NCBI GenBank assembly: GCA_001580565.1
Contig: LRBF01000170.1
Coordinates: 40,423-104,422, forward strand
Origin: Caballeronia megalochromosomata
GTDB lineage: Bacteria; Pseudomonadota; Gammaproteobacteria; Burkholderiales; Burkholderiaceae
Reading direction: 5' to 3'
DNA: 64,000 nucleotides
Shown here: positions 27,156 through 35,801 of the stretch, one piece after another
Layout: the number at the start of each line of letters is the position of its first letter
Position numbering within the stretch: the first letter of the stretch is position 1
Made by a program: the position numbers and the translations under genes
Notes under the pieces: model-generated
What the model saw: the letters and a program-made list of their open reading frames with translations, nothing else
Database searches by the model: none
Told to the model about the DNA's origin: nothing

Positions 27156-27967
27156 TTCGCCTCCTGTATGACTTGCCATCCGAGCTGGCGCACGAGATGA
27201 CGTCGATATGACGCGCTGACATTCGCGTCGTCGCGCGCGCCGAGCTTCCAACTGAAATCGTTCAGTGCGCCGCGCAGATCGTCGCCTTCGAGGCGCGGCA
27301 GGCACTCGAGCACGGGCCTGTCGGCGACGCCGCCAACGCCGATGCGGATCGAATCGTCCGTGACGAGCGCCGCGCATGAGACCAGCGCGAAATCGCCATG
27401 ACGTGCCGAAAATTCCGTGAAGGCGAAGCGTTGTCCAGGCGTCTTCAGCGGAAAGCGCACGGACTCGACGAGTTCATCCGGCTCGCGCGCGGTCATCAGC
27501 ATGCCTTGAAAGAAATCGGCCGCGCTCAACGTGCGCTTGCGCTTCGCGGAACGCAGCGTGACGTCGCCGCCGAGCGTGAGCAGCGCGAGCGGGAGTTCCG
27601 CGCTCGGATCCGCATGCGCGATGGACCCGCATACGGTGCCGCGATTCCTGATCTGAAAATGCGAAATAAGGGGGAACGTCATGCGCAGGAGCGGCACTTC
27701 ATCGTCGAGCGTCTTGCGCCATTCGACGCTGCCTTGCGTCGCCGCCGCGCCGACGACGAGATGTCCCGACTCCACGCGCACCGTGTTCAGTTCCGCGGTG
27801 CGCGAAATGTCGATGAGCCAGCGCGGCTGCGCCAGCCGCATATTGAGCACGGCCATGAGCGACTGGCCGCCCGCGAGCACGCGCGCGTCTGCGCCGGCCT
27901 GCGCAAGCGCGTCGAGCGCGTGGCGCGTGTCCTGCGCACGCAGATAGGCAAACGGCGCGGGCTTCAT
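27152..27967 (-). CDS. hmfB: 2-furoyl-CoA dehydrogenase FAD subunit HmfB
   Basis: A 271-residue medium subunit of the xanthine-oxidase/CO-dehydrogenase family. FAD-binding motifs are LAGGQSLMAVLNMRLA (31-46) and TVCGSIAHADPSAELP (111-126). The start is ATG 27967, whose ATGA overlaps the hmfA stop by 4 bp. The ATG further upstream lies inside hmfA and is not supported. It works in one complex with HmfA and HmfC, hydroxylating 2-furoyl-CoA at C5 with water as oxygen source and passing electrons onward. Confidence 0.9.
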   Translation of the reverse strand: MKPAPFAYLRAQDTRHALDALAQAGADARVLAGGQSLMAVLNMRLAQPRWLIDISRTAELNTVRVESGHLVVGAAATQGSVEWRKTLDDEVPLLRMTFPLISHFQIRNRGTVCGSIAHADPSAELPLALLTLGGDVTLRSAKRKRTLSAADFFQGMLMTAREPDELVESVRFPLKTPGQRFAFTEFSARHGDFALVSCAALVTDDSIRIGVGGVADRPVLECLPRLEGDDLRGALNDFSWKLGARDDANVSASYRRHLVRQLGWQVIQEAK

Positions 27968-30900
27968 GACGACCTCCGCAGTTTCGCGAGCAAGCGTCCG
28001 AGCCACGATGCATTCGTGCGCACGGCCTTGCCCGATGCCTGTCTTCCGAGCGATTCGAAGAGTTGCCGCAAAACCACCTGCGCCGCGCCTTCGAGCATGC
28101 GTGCGCCGACCGCCGCGACCTTGCCCGACACCTGCGCTTCGTAGTCGTACGCGAGCAGCGTGCCTTTCGCGGTCGGCTCGAGCCTGACGAGACCTTCGCC
28201 TTGCGCGCTGCCGAGCGGCGATATACCCGCGCCCGCGAGACGCAGGCTACGCGGTGCATCGATGTCGGAGAGACCAATCTTCGCCTCGAAGCGCGCCTTG
28301 ATCATGCCGACGCCAACCGTCACATCGGCGCGATACTGATTCGGTCCGATGGTCTCCAGCGCATGACAGCCCGGCACGACCTTCGCAAGCGCCTCGGAGT
28401 TCATCAAGACCGCGAAGATGGCCTCGGGCGTCGCTTCGAGTTCGACGGTGCCCTGCGCGGTGAGCGCCTTGCCGCCGCCGCTCACCGGCTTCTTCGCAGG
28501 CGCGGCTTCGCGATACTCGGGCCGCGACGGCAGCGGATCGTCGATGCCGATCATCGCCATCACCTTCGCCGGCGTGAGCGGGAGGCGAATGTCCGTCACA
28601 CCGAGCGCGTCGGCCACGGCATTCGCGATGCAGGGCGGCGTGCTCATGTTGTTGCCCTCGCCGAGTCCCTTCGCGCCGAGCGGCGTGAAAGGCGAAGGCG
28701 TTTCCAGATGCACGATGACCGGATCGGGGACCTCGCATGTCGTTGGCATCAGATAGTCGGCGAGCGTGCCCGACTGAAAACTGCCGTCCGCGCCATAACG
28801 AAACTCTTCCATCAGGGCCGCGCCCAGTCCTTGCGCGAACGCACCGCGAATCTGGCCGTCTGCGAGCGCGGGATTGAGCAACGTGCCCGCATCGTGCGCG
28901 GTCACATAGCGGTCGATGCGCACGCGCCCCGTCGCGCGATCGATCTCGACGCCGCACATGTCGAACGCGAAGCCGTAGCACGCGGACGTGTTGATGCGAT
29001 CCTCGTCATCGGGCGCGGTCATGTTGGGCGGATTCCAGAACACGGTTTCGCGCAGCCCCGGCGCCTCGCCTTCGGGCAAGAGCGCGGGCGACCAATGCGG
29101 CGCGTTGCTCGCAGCGCGCGCGAACGGCAGCGCTTTCTCGGGCGCCTGCCGCATGTACACGCGCCCGCCTTCGAAACACACGTCCTGCTCCGTGCAAGAA
29201 AACTGCTTCGCGAGAATGCGCGCGAGCTTGTCCTTCACGCGCGTCGCGGCGAGATGAACCGTGCCCGCGACCGCACCGGCGAACCGGCTCGAATAGTTGC
29301 CGGCCGCGACGGACCACGCGTCCTTCTGCGTATCGAACTCGACATTCACGACGATATCGGCCGGATCGAGACCGAGGACATCCGCGACCACCTGCGCGCA
29401 CACGGTCATATGCCCTTGCCCCGCCGGCGTCGATGCAATGGTGACGATCACGCCGCCCATCAGATCCACGCTCACGGTCGCGCTCGCGATCGCACCGCTC
29501 TTCGGACCGGCCTTGCGACGCGCTTCGGCGGGCATGACCGTCGTGATGTAACCCATGTTCGATACGGACGGCTCGACGATCGCCGCAAAACCGATGCCAT
29601 ACAGGCGCCCCTCGCTGCGCGCGATCTCGCGGCGCGCCTTCAGTTCGTCATGGCCGCCCTGCGACAACGCACGCCGCAGCGCTTCCTGATAGTTGCCCGA
29701 ATCGAGCAACGCGCCCGCTGCCGCGCGATACGGAAACGCATCGGCCTTGACGAAGTTGCGGCGATATACGTCGAGCACGTCGAGATTCAGTTCGTCCGCG
29801 ATGCGCTGAATCAGGCGCTCCAGCGAGAAATACACCTGCGGTCCGCCGAAGCCGCGCACGAGTCCGGTCGGCGTCTTCGTCGTCAACGCGACACGATTGC
29901 GCACGAGCAGATTCGGAATGTCGTATGCACCCGTCAGACATCCATGCATGCGATAGAACGTGGCAGGCTCCGGCGCGCGCAGATAGCCGCCGCAATCCTC
30001 GATCTGGTCGTAGGACAGCGCGGTGATGCGGCCGTCGCGTTCGACGGCGGCCTCGAGCGTCGCCAAGCGCGCCGTCGCCGAGGTCGCCGCGCTCAGATGC
30101 TCCAGCCGGTCCTCGACCCACTTCACCGGCGAGCCGCATTTTCTCGATGCGAGGCACATCAGCACGACATACGGAAACACCGCCTGCTTCACGCCGAAGC
30201 TGCCGCCCGAATCGCGCGGCGCCTTATGTCGCAGACGATTGGCGGGCACTTTCAGCGCCATCGACATGACCGCATGCAGCGAGAACGGCCCCATGAAGTT
30301 CGAGGTCACGTCATAGCCTTCGTTGCCCGGCAGGCATTCAGCGATCACGACGCCGCATTCGATCGGCGCACACGTGTTGCGCGGATAGTGCGTGGTGATC
30401 GACACGCGATGCGGCGCGCTGTCGAACGCCGCTTCAGGATCGCCATAACGAAAGCGACGGTCGCTCACCACATTGCTGCCGATCTTCTCGTGAAGCACCG
30501 GCGCATCGTCGGCGATGGCCGCTTCGATCGATACCACCGGCGGCAGCGGCGCGTAGTCCACCTTGACGAGGTCAAGCCCGTCCTCGGCGATGGCGCGCGT
30601 CTCGCCGATCACCACCGCGACCGGCTCGCCGCTATAACGCACGCGATCCATCGCGAGCGCCCAGTGCTCCATCGGCGACTTCACGCCGACGACGAACGGC
30701 TGCGACCACGCGCGCACATCGTCGCGCGTGAGCACGGCGCGAATGCCCTTGTGCGCGAGCGCGGCGCTCACGTCGATGCTCCTGATCTCCGCATGCGCAT
30801 AAGGCGAGCGCAGCACGGCGGCGTGCAGCGTGCCTGTCTTGATGGCGATATCGTCGCCGTAGCGGCCGCGGCCCGTGAGAATCGCGGGGTCTTCCAGGCG

Positions 30901-31014
30901 TTGCATCGGGCGGCCCACAAACGGGCGACCGGACGCTTGCGCCTCGTTGCGACCGGAAGCAATCGCGGGCGTCTGGCGTTCCTTCAGGGCGGTGTCGGTA
31001 TCGGTGTCGCTCAC
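27964..31014 (-). CDS. hmfA: 2-furoyl-CoA dehydrogenase Mo subunit HmfA fused to CoxG domain
   Basis: A 1016-residue protein from GTG 31014. That start follows AGGAGAC at the right distance; ATG 31029, five codons upstream, lies over this ribosome site and is less likely. Residues 30-850 are a molybdopterin-cytosine-dinucleotide large subunit (GRPMQRLEDPAILTGRGRY, GGSFGVKQAVFP, TPTGLVRGFGGPQ, and GAKGLGEGN with the catalytic glutamate near 786). After a proline-rich linker, roughly 855-1000 is a CoxG/SRPBCC lipid-binding-like domain (VELEATPEAIFAVLMNSEAL, then VVPGCHALE). CoxL-type subunits normally stop near 800, and CoxG is usually a separate gene. In the pathway it makes 5-hydroxy-2-furoyl-CoA, which tautomerises to the lactone. 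Confidence 0.88.
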   Translation of the reverse strand: MSDTDTDTALKERQTPAIASGRNEAQASGRPFVGRPMQRLEDPAILTGRGRYGDDIAIKTGTLHAAVLRSPYAHAEIRSIDVSAALAHKGIRAVLTRDDVRAWSQPFVVGVKSPMEHWALAMDRVRYSGEPVAVVIGETRAIAEDGLDLVKVDYAPLPPVVSIEAAIADDAPVLHEKIGSNVVSDRRFRYGDPEAAFDSAPHRVSITTHYPRNTCAPIECGVVIAECLPGNEGYDVTSNFMGPFSLHAVMSMALKVPANRLRHKAPRDSGGSFGVKQAVFPYVVLMCLASRKCGSPVKWVEDRLEHLSAATSATARLATLEAAVERDGRITALSYDQIEDCGGYLRAPEPATFYRMHGCLTGAYDIPNLLVRNRVALTTKTPTGLVRGFGGPQVYFSLERLIQRIADELNLDVLDVYRRNFVKADAFPYRAAAGALLDSGNYQEALRRALSQGGHDELKARREIARSEGRLYGIGFAAIVEPSVSNMGYITTVMPAEARRKAGPKSGAIASATVSVDLMGGVIVTIASTPAGQGHMTVCAQVVADVLGLDPADIVVNVEFDTQKDAWSVAAGNYSSRFAGAVAGTVHLAATRVKDKLARILAKQFSCTEQDVCFEGGRVYMRQAPEKALPFARAASNAPHWSPALLPEGEAPGLRETVFWNPPNMTAPDDEDRINTSACYGFAFDMCGVEIDRATGRVRIDRYVTAHDAGTLLNPALADGQIRGAFAQGLGAALMEEFRYGADGSFQSGTLADYLMPTTCEVPDPVIVHLETPSPFTPLGAKGLGEGNNMSTPPCIANAVADALGVTDIRLPLTPAKVMAMIGIDDPLPSRPEYREAAPAKKPVSGGGKALTAQGTVELEATPEAIFAVLMNSEALAKVVPGCHALETIGPNQYRADVTVGVGMIKARFEAKIGLSDIDAPRSLRLAGAGISPLGSAQGEGLVRLEPTAKGTLLAYDYEAQVSGKVAAVGARMLEGAAQVVLRQLFESLGRQASGKAVRTNASWLGRLLAKLRRSS

Positions 31015-31104
31015 ACGTGTCTCCTGCATGGCTGTGCGCGATGTTCAGTAACAGCGTGTCGCGCACTTGCGGCGAGACACATCGCATCGTCGATTCAATG
31101 TACT

Positions 31105-31141
31105 GCCCGACTGCGCAAAACCGCTTACCAGGCGGTCGGGC
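31105..31141. promoter_or_regulatory. nested inverted repeat upstream of hmfA
   Basis: Outer arms GCCCGAC (31105-31111) and GTCGGGC (31135-31141) enclose an inner CCGC/GGCGG pairing. It lies in the 229-bp gap between the AraC gene end and the hmfA start. It could end the AraC transcript or be part of the hmf control region; no T-run follows. Confidence 0.35.
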
Positions 31142-31243
31142 GAATTACCTTACGGTCTGATGCTTTTTCGCAAAGCAAGCGTTCGCGACGGACGTGACGA
31201 TCCAACGCACGCGTGACATCGCGTGCGCACTCACCTGCCGTAC

Positions 31244-32116
31244 TCAGATCTGTACTTGCCTGGAATCCGCTTCGTACAACTGCACCACGCGGCGGTACTC
31301 GCTCGGCGTGATACCCAGGTTCTGCTTGAAGAAGCGCGTGAAATGCGCGGGCGCCGAAAACCCCAGATCGTATGAGATGTCCGTCAGCGAATGCGCGCTC
31401 GCGGATAAATCGTTGATCGCCGCTTCCATGCGCAGCACGTTCAGATACACATTGGGCGTCACGCCCGTGCAGCGATGAAACAGCGCGAAGAAATGCGCGC
31501 GCGACAGCCCGCAATGTTCCGCCAGACGATTCATGTCCGGTTCCGCGCCCGTGTTCTCGCGCAGGTACGCGATGGCCTTGCGGATACGCGGATCGCTCGG
31601 ACGCCGGCCCGACAACTCCATCTGGCGCGACGACTCGTGCCAGCTTCGGCTCGGATCGATCACCGAAAGGATCAGCTCGAAGAGAAGCCCCTCCAGACGC
31701 CCGGCGGCGACGCTGTCCGCCCACCACATCTCCATCGCGAGCTCTTCGGCGCGCTTCTTCGCATGGTTCGACATGCGCACGCACGACTGCGGAAAGAAGC
31801 GCGGATGACCGCCGCTCACGAGCGGATGCTGAATGGCGGTCAGCCAGTCCGGCTCGATATACATCGCGAGAATCACCGTCCGCTGCTCGGCATGTTCGAT
31901 ATGACGATACGCGTGCGGCTCCCACGGATTGATCAGCACCGCGGTGTCGCCGGTCAGCGGCTGGAGTTCATCGTGAACGGCGAAGAACGTGTCCGGTCCT
32001 GCCGCCTTGATCAGAAGATGGCAGTGATGATGCGCGTGCTGAATGAGCGGCGCATCCATGTCGAGCAGCGCCACTCGTCCAAAACGTCCCTGATAGATCT
32101 TGATCGCACTAGACAC
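31244..32116 (-). CDS. AraC-family regulator of the furoate cluster
   Basis: A 290-residue AraC/XylS regulator. The N-terminal half is a cupin-like sensor (HAHHHCHLLIKA, then INPWEPHAYRH). The C-terminal 100 residues hold two helix-turn-helix units (MNRLAEHCGLSRAHFFALFHRCTG and LTDISYDLGFSAPAHFTRFFKQNLGITPSEYRR in their usual order). It sits between hmfE and hmfABCD on the same strand and probably senses furoate or furoyl-CoA and activates both units. The furoate cluster of Pseudomonas putida Fu1 is also controlled by regulators encoded within it; correspondence to this gene is an inference. Confidence 0.88.
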   Translation of the reverse strand: MSSAIKIYQGRFGRVALLDMDAPLIQHAHHHCHLLIKAAGPDTFFAVHDELQPLTGDTAVLINPWEPHAYRHIEHAEQRTVILAMYIEPDWLTAIQHPLVSGGHPRFFPQSCVRMSNHAKKRAEELAMEMWWADSVAAGRLEGLLFELILSVIDPSRSWHESSRQMELSGRRPSDPRIRKAIAYLRENTGAEPDMNRLAEHCGLSRAHFFALFHRCTGVTPNVYLNVLRMEAAINDLSASAHSLTDISYDLGFSAPAHFTRFFKQNLGITPSEYRRVVQLYEADSRQVQI

Positions 32117-32187
32117 TCGTTTTGCCTCACTCCATGCCGCTGCCGCTTTGCGCGGCTTATTTTCGGTGAGTTTAAACCCGCTCCGGC

Positions 32188-32994
32188 TCAGGATCCCTTG
32201 AACGCGGCCCTGCGCTTTTCATGAAACGCTTCCACGCCCTCGCGGAAGTCGTCGGAGCTGCGCAAGCGACTGTAGTTGAGCCCTTCCAGTTCGATGGCGA
32301 CCGACAGCGGCGCGTCTTCCGTGTCGTTCAGAAGCTTCTTCGCGGTGCGCTGCGCGAGCGGCGAGAACGCGAGCAGTTCGCGCACGAGTGAATCCGTGGC
32401 GCTTTCCAGTTCGGCATCGGCGACGAACTCCGTCGCGATGCCCCATTCATAAGCCTGCGATCCCGTGATGCGGCGCGAGCGCATCACGATGTCCTTCGTG
32501 CGCCCGATGCCCACCATCTTCTGCAGGCGCGCGGAGCCTCCCGAGCCGGGAATCTGTCCGAGCTTTTGCTCGGGCAATGCGTAAAGCGTGGTTTCTGTTG
32601 CAATGCGGAAATCGCAGGCAAGCGACAGCTCGAAGCCGACGCCGAAGCAATAGCCGCGATTCGCCGCAATGACCGGTTTGCTGCAACGCGCCGGCGACGC
32701 GACATTCCAGGCGAGCTTCGCCACATGCTCGGGCGATGCCTCGATGAAGCCCTTGATATCGCCGCCGCTGGAAAAATGCTCGCCTTTGGCGCGCACGACG
32801 ATCACTCGTACGGCGTCGTTGGCGTCGAGCGCTTCGAACGTCAGACGCAATTGCTCGCGCTGATGCATCGACACGATATTGAACGGCGGCCGGTCCAGAA
32901 CGATGTCGGCGCGCGAATCGGCGGAATCGAACTCGACGTGAAAGCCGTCGAGTTCAGCGAGCAGCGAATGAGCTGGGTGAGCGAGCTGGGTCAT
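32188..32994 (-). CDS. hmfE: crotonase-family protein, probable 2-oxoglutaroyl-CoA hydrolase HmfE
   Basis: A 268-residue enoyl-CoA hydratase/isomerase-family protein. Oxyanion-hole segments are AKGEHFSSGGDIKGF and ANRGYCFGVGFELSLACDFR, with LPEQKLGQIPGSGG after them. It ends with EGVEAFHEKRRAAFKGS. In Cupriavidus, HmfE is a crotonase-fold 2-oxoglutaroyl-CoA hydrolase that completes conversion of the furoyl-CoA hydration product to 2-oxoglutarate. Here the gene is separated from hmfABCD by the araC gene, so the symbol rests on family and proximity. 71 bp separate it from the regulator gene. Confidence 0.72.
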   Translation of the reverse strand: MTQLAHPAHSLLAELDGFHVEFDSADSRADIVLDRPPFNIVSMHQREQLRLTFEALDANDAVRVIVVRAKGEHFSSGGDIKGFIEASPEHVAKLAWNVASPARCSKPVIAANRGYCFGVGFELSLACDFRIATETTLYALPEQKLGQIPGSGGSARLQKMVGIGRTKDIVMRSRRITGSQAYEWGIATEFVADAELESATDSLVRELLAFSPLAQRTAKKLLNDTEDAPLSVAIELEGLNYSRLRSSDDFREGVEAFHEKRRAAFKGS

Positions 32995-33656
32995 GAATTG
33001 TCCTTCGATGAGCGATGCCTGAACGAGATCCGTTGCTTAAGCCACGGTTCAAGTATCGGCGCCTCGCTGACATCCTGCTTACCCCTGATTCCGGCGAGTT
33101 ACCCATGAGTCTGATTTTTCGCCACGAAAGCGTCCCCTTGCCCGCAGGAGTCTTGTTGACATTCTTCGATGGCAGATGATGACGTTGTCCAGGAGGCAAC
33201 GGTGACCAACCAACTCAAAAAAATCGACCATATCGTCGTGCAGTCTTTGGGACGCGTTGTCTAATGTCCGGTTGACGTGCCCGCTTTGGTGACAGCCGGG
33301 CACGCATTCGGCGCGTGCCAACGTGTCACACAAGGCCCCATAGGACGGCCTGATGGCCTTTCGTTGATTCGAGGCGACAAGCGATCTCACATTCGAGCAA
33401 CAGACTACGAATGCCGCTCGCTAACGCCGACTGCGTTGCGCAAGCACATCATCTATCTACGATCGCAGTTCGAGCCATTACAACGCACTGGCGAGGTCTG
33501 ACCGGCGCAACGCGCGGAATCATGAGTTAGATCAAACAGCGGCCATTCGTGGAAGCGTAAGATGTTTTGCCAGCCGACTTGCGAAACACCGATCCGTCCC
33601 AGGCAGTGCGGACCACTCACGATGTGCCAAAGTCCTCAACAGGAAAGGAGAGATTC
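32995..33656. other. 662-bp intergenic region without a supported gene
   Basis: Start points of hmfE (minus) and the alcohol dehydrogenase (plus) face away from each other, so both promoters should lie here. Short open frames exist but show no family features. The one clear structure is an inverted repeat, CGTGCCCG (33276-33283) with CGGGCACG (33297-33304), 13 bases apart. A good ribosome site (aggaaaggag) precedes the dehydrogenase start. Confidence 0.6.
33276..33304. repeat. 8-bp inverted repeat in the hmfE/adh divergent region
   Basis: CGTGCCCG and CGGGCACG are perfect arms around 13 bases. The site is about 350 bp from the plus-strand gene, so it could be an operator or a transcript-ending hairpin. 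Confidence 0.35.
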
Positions 33657-34757
33657 ATGACCGCCATGATGAAAGCCGCTGTCTTCATCGAGCCGGGCCG
33701 TATCGAACTCGCCGACAAACCCATCCCCGACATCGGCGCCAACGACGCCCTCGTGCGCATCACCACGACCACGATATGCGGCACCGACGTGCACATCCTG
33801 AAAGGCGAATACCCGGTCGCCAAAGGCTTGACCGTGGGACACGAGCCCGTCGGCGTGATCGAAAAACTCGGCAGCGCGGTGGCGGGCTATGCTGAAGGTC
33901 AGCGCGTGATCGCCGGCGCTATCTGTCCCAACTTCAACTCTTACGCCGCGCAGGACGGTGTCGCTTCGCAAGACGGCAGCTATCTGATCGCGCGCGGCCA
34001 GTGCGGCTGTCACGGCTACAAGGCAACGGCCGGCTGGCGTTTCGGCAACATGATCGACGGCACGCAGGCCGAGTATGTCCTCGTGCCCGACGCTCAGGCG
34101 AACCTCGCGCCTATCCCCGACGGGCTGACCGATGAGCAGGTGCTCATGTGCCCCGACATCATGTCCACGGGCTTCAAGGGCGCGGAGAACGCCAACATAC
34201 GGATCGGCGACACCGTGGCCGTGTTTGCGCAAGGGCCCATCGGCCTGTGCGCGACGGCGGGTGCCCGTTTGCTCGGCGCCACCACGATCATCGCAGTGGA
34301 CGGCAACGATCATCGCCTCGACATGGCGCGCAAGATGGGCGCCGATATCACGCTCAACTTCAAGAATTGCGATGTCGTGGACGAGATCCTGAAGCTCACG
34401 GGCGGACGCGGTGTGGATTCGTCAATCGAGGCGCTCGGCACGCAGAGCACGTTCGAATCGGCGCTGCGCATTCTCAAGCCGGGCGGCACGCTGTCGAGTC
34501 TCGGCGTGTACTCCTCCGATCTCACGATTCCGCTCGGCGCCTTCGCCGCCGGTCTCGGAGACCACAAGATCAACACGGCGTTGTGCCCCGGCGGCAAGGA
34601 GCGAATGAGGCGTCTCATGAACGTGATCCAGTCCGGGCGTGTCGCGCTCGGCGCGCTGGTCACGCATCATTACAAGCTCGACGATATCGTCGCCGCATAC
34701 GATCTCTTTGCGAATCAGCGAGACGGCGTGCTCAAGGTGGCGATCAAGCCGTTCTGA
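33657..34757 (+). CDS. zinc-dependent alcohol dehydrogenase (MDR family)
   Basis: A 366-residue medium-chain dehydrogenase. The catalytic zinc site is CGTDVHILKGEYP (Cys near residue 42) and GHEPVGVIE with the His-Glu pair. NAD binding is shown by QGPIGLCATAGARLLGA and the following acidic end AVDGNDHR. The start at 33657 follows aggaaaggagag closely; an ATG 30 codons upstream lacks support. The structural-zinc cysteine cluster of classical ADHs is not obvious; instead there is CGCHGYKATAGWRFGN, as in isopropanol-dehydrogenase-like enzymes. The substrate is probably a secondary or short alcohol. It neighbours the furoate cluster, so furfuryl alcohol oxidation is conceivable. Confidence 0.88.
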   Translation: MTAMMKAAVFIEPGRIELADKPIPDIGANDALVRITTTTICGTDVHILKGEYPVAKGLTVGHEPVGVIEKLGSAVAGYAEGQRVIAGAICPNFNSYAAQDGVASQDGSYLIARGQCGCHGYKATAGWRFGNMIDGTQAEYVLVPDAQANLAPIPDGLTDEQVLMCPDIMSTGFKGAENANIRIGDTVAVFAQGPIGLCATAGARLLGATTIIAVDGNDHRLDMARKMGADITLNFKNCDVVDEILKLTGGRGVDSSIEALGTQSTFESALRILKPGGTLSSLGVYSSDLTIPLGAFAAGLGDHKINTALCPGGKERMRRLMNVIQSGRVALGALVTHHYKLDDIVAAYDLFANQRDGVLKVAIKPF

Positions 34758-34858
34758 GCGACGTGGGTCGTCCGTCCGCAAACGCCAACACAATGGCGGA
34801 ACTGGCGCGCCGGAAGTGCTATCTTCCAGTTCAATCGAGGTCACGAAAAGAGGCGGCC

Positions 34859-35194
34859 ATGATTTTGTACACGACCGGCACAGGCTTATACGAAACGAGA
34901 CGTGCACTGCTCAAGCAGCTCGATCCTTCCGGTTTAAAGCTTCCGAGATACTTTTCTACGTCGGAGCAGCTCGTGACGTACCTGAGCAAGGCGCCCGATA
35001 CAAAGTTCATCCTCACCTCTGAGGATACTGCAGCGAGCTCGGACAATCTGCTCACGGAGAGCGCACTCGACGCCTATGGACCTCAATTCGGCGACATCAT
35101 GTGCGGGGTCGTCTTATATGACAGTACGAAAAATCAGGTCCTGACTGTCGGAACTTACACACCCAACGACGTAGCCCGCATTTTCGGAGGCTGA
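34859..35194 (+). CDS. hypothetical 111-residue protein
   Basis: A small protein I do not recognise. It begins MILYTTGTGLYETRR, contains LTSEDTAASSDNLLTES in the middle and ends NDVARIFGG; no signal peptide, membrane segment or metal motif is seen. The ATG at 34859 follows an aaaagaggc ribosome site. Its sequence is less GC-rich than the genes around it by eye (more t and a at third positions), hinting at recent gain. It stands alone between the alcohol dehydrogenase and a lipoprotein gene. Confidence 0.65.
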   Translation: MILYTTGTGLYETRRALLKQLDPSGLKLPRYFSTSEQLVTYLSKAPDTKFILTSEDTAASSDNLLTESALDAYGPQFGDIMCGVVLYDSTKNQVLTVGTYTPNDVARIFGG

Positions 35195-35243
35195 GCATTA
35201 CGCCAAGCGTGGCCCATGCATTTCATCGACACTTAATTCCCGC

Positions 35244-35261
35244 CTAAGCTTCGATGCTTAG
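35244..35261. terminator. small hairpin before lipoprotein gene
   Basis: CTAAGC and GCTTAG pair around six bases, 50 bp after the end of the 111-residue gene. It lacks a T-run, so it is a weak terminator or an operator for the lipoprotein gene. Confidence 0.3.
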
Positions 35262-35300
35262 TCTGTGCGTCCCATTCGACCTTTTTCTCCGAGGTGAATC

Positions 35301-35699
35301 ATGAAGCACAGACTGGCCACCGTTCTGACGGCGTTGAGCGCGAGCATGCTTTTGGCGGCGTGCGCCACACCCGTGGAGCGCGCCAACGAGAAAAACGATT
35401 TGCTCTCCGCCGCGGGCTTTCGTATCGTGCCGGTTACGACCGAGCAGCAACGTGTGCAGTTGCAGACCTTGCCGCCGAATCGCGTCGTCCAGAAGATCAA
35501 GGACGGCCGGGTGATCTTCGTCTATGCAGATCCCTACGCTTGCGGTTGTCTGTATATCGGCGACGAGACCGCTTGGGATAACTACAAACGCGAGCAGCTC
35601 CAGCAGCACTTCATTGATCAGGAACGCATGAATGCCGAAATGAACGAGAACGCGGCCTGGAACTGGAGCATGTGGGGACCTGGGTGGTGGGCGTATTGA
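35301..35699 (+). CDS. small lipoprotein
   Basis: A 132-residue protein with a lipoprotein signal: basic start MKHR, hydrophobic core, and lipobox LLAAC with the lipidated Cys21. The mature part has PPNRVVQKIKDGRVIFVYADPYACGCLYIGDE split by a Cys-Gly-Cys pair, and a Trp-rich end (AWNWSMWGPGWWAY). It is probably anchored in the outer membrane. No enzymatic motif is visible. A ribosome site (tccgaggtg) precedes the ATG. It seems to be a single-gene unit. Confidence 0.8.
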   Translation: MKHRLATVLTALSASMLLAACATPVERANEKNDLLSAAGFRIVPVTTEQQRVQLQTLPPNRVVQKIKDGRVIFVYADPYACGCLYIGDETAWDNYKREQLQQHFIDQERMNAEMNENAAWNWSMWGPGWWAY

Positions 35700-35801
35700 G
35701 GTTTTGCGACGTTACCTCGTTACTTCATCGAACGTTGAAACATCGATCGTCGAAAGTGGCACATACTAAAACGACTCAAGCCACTCATCGAGGAGTACAC
35801 G

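Noticed and set aside
28063..31197. A 1044-codon plus-strand frame opposite hmfA
   Set aside because: It is Arg/His-rich with no domain, the usual antisense shadow of a high-GC gene; hmfA has complete motifs.
33277..33501. A 74-codon open frame in the hmfE/adh gap
   Set aside because: No ribosome site or family likeness; overlapping minus-strand frames are equally open.
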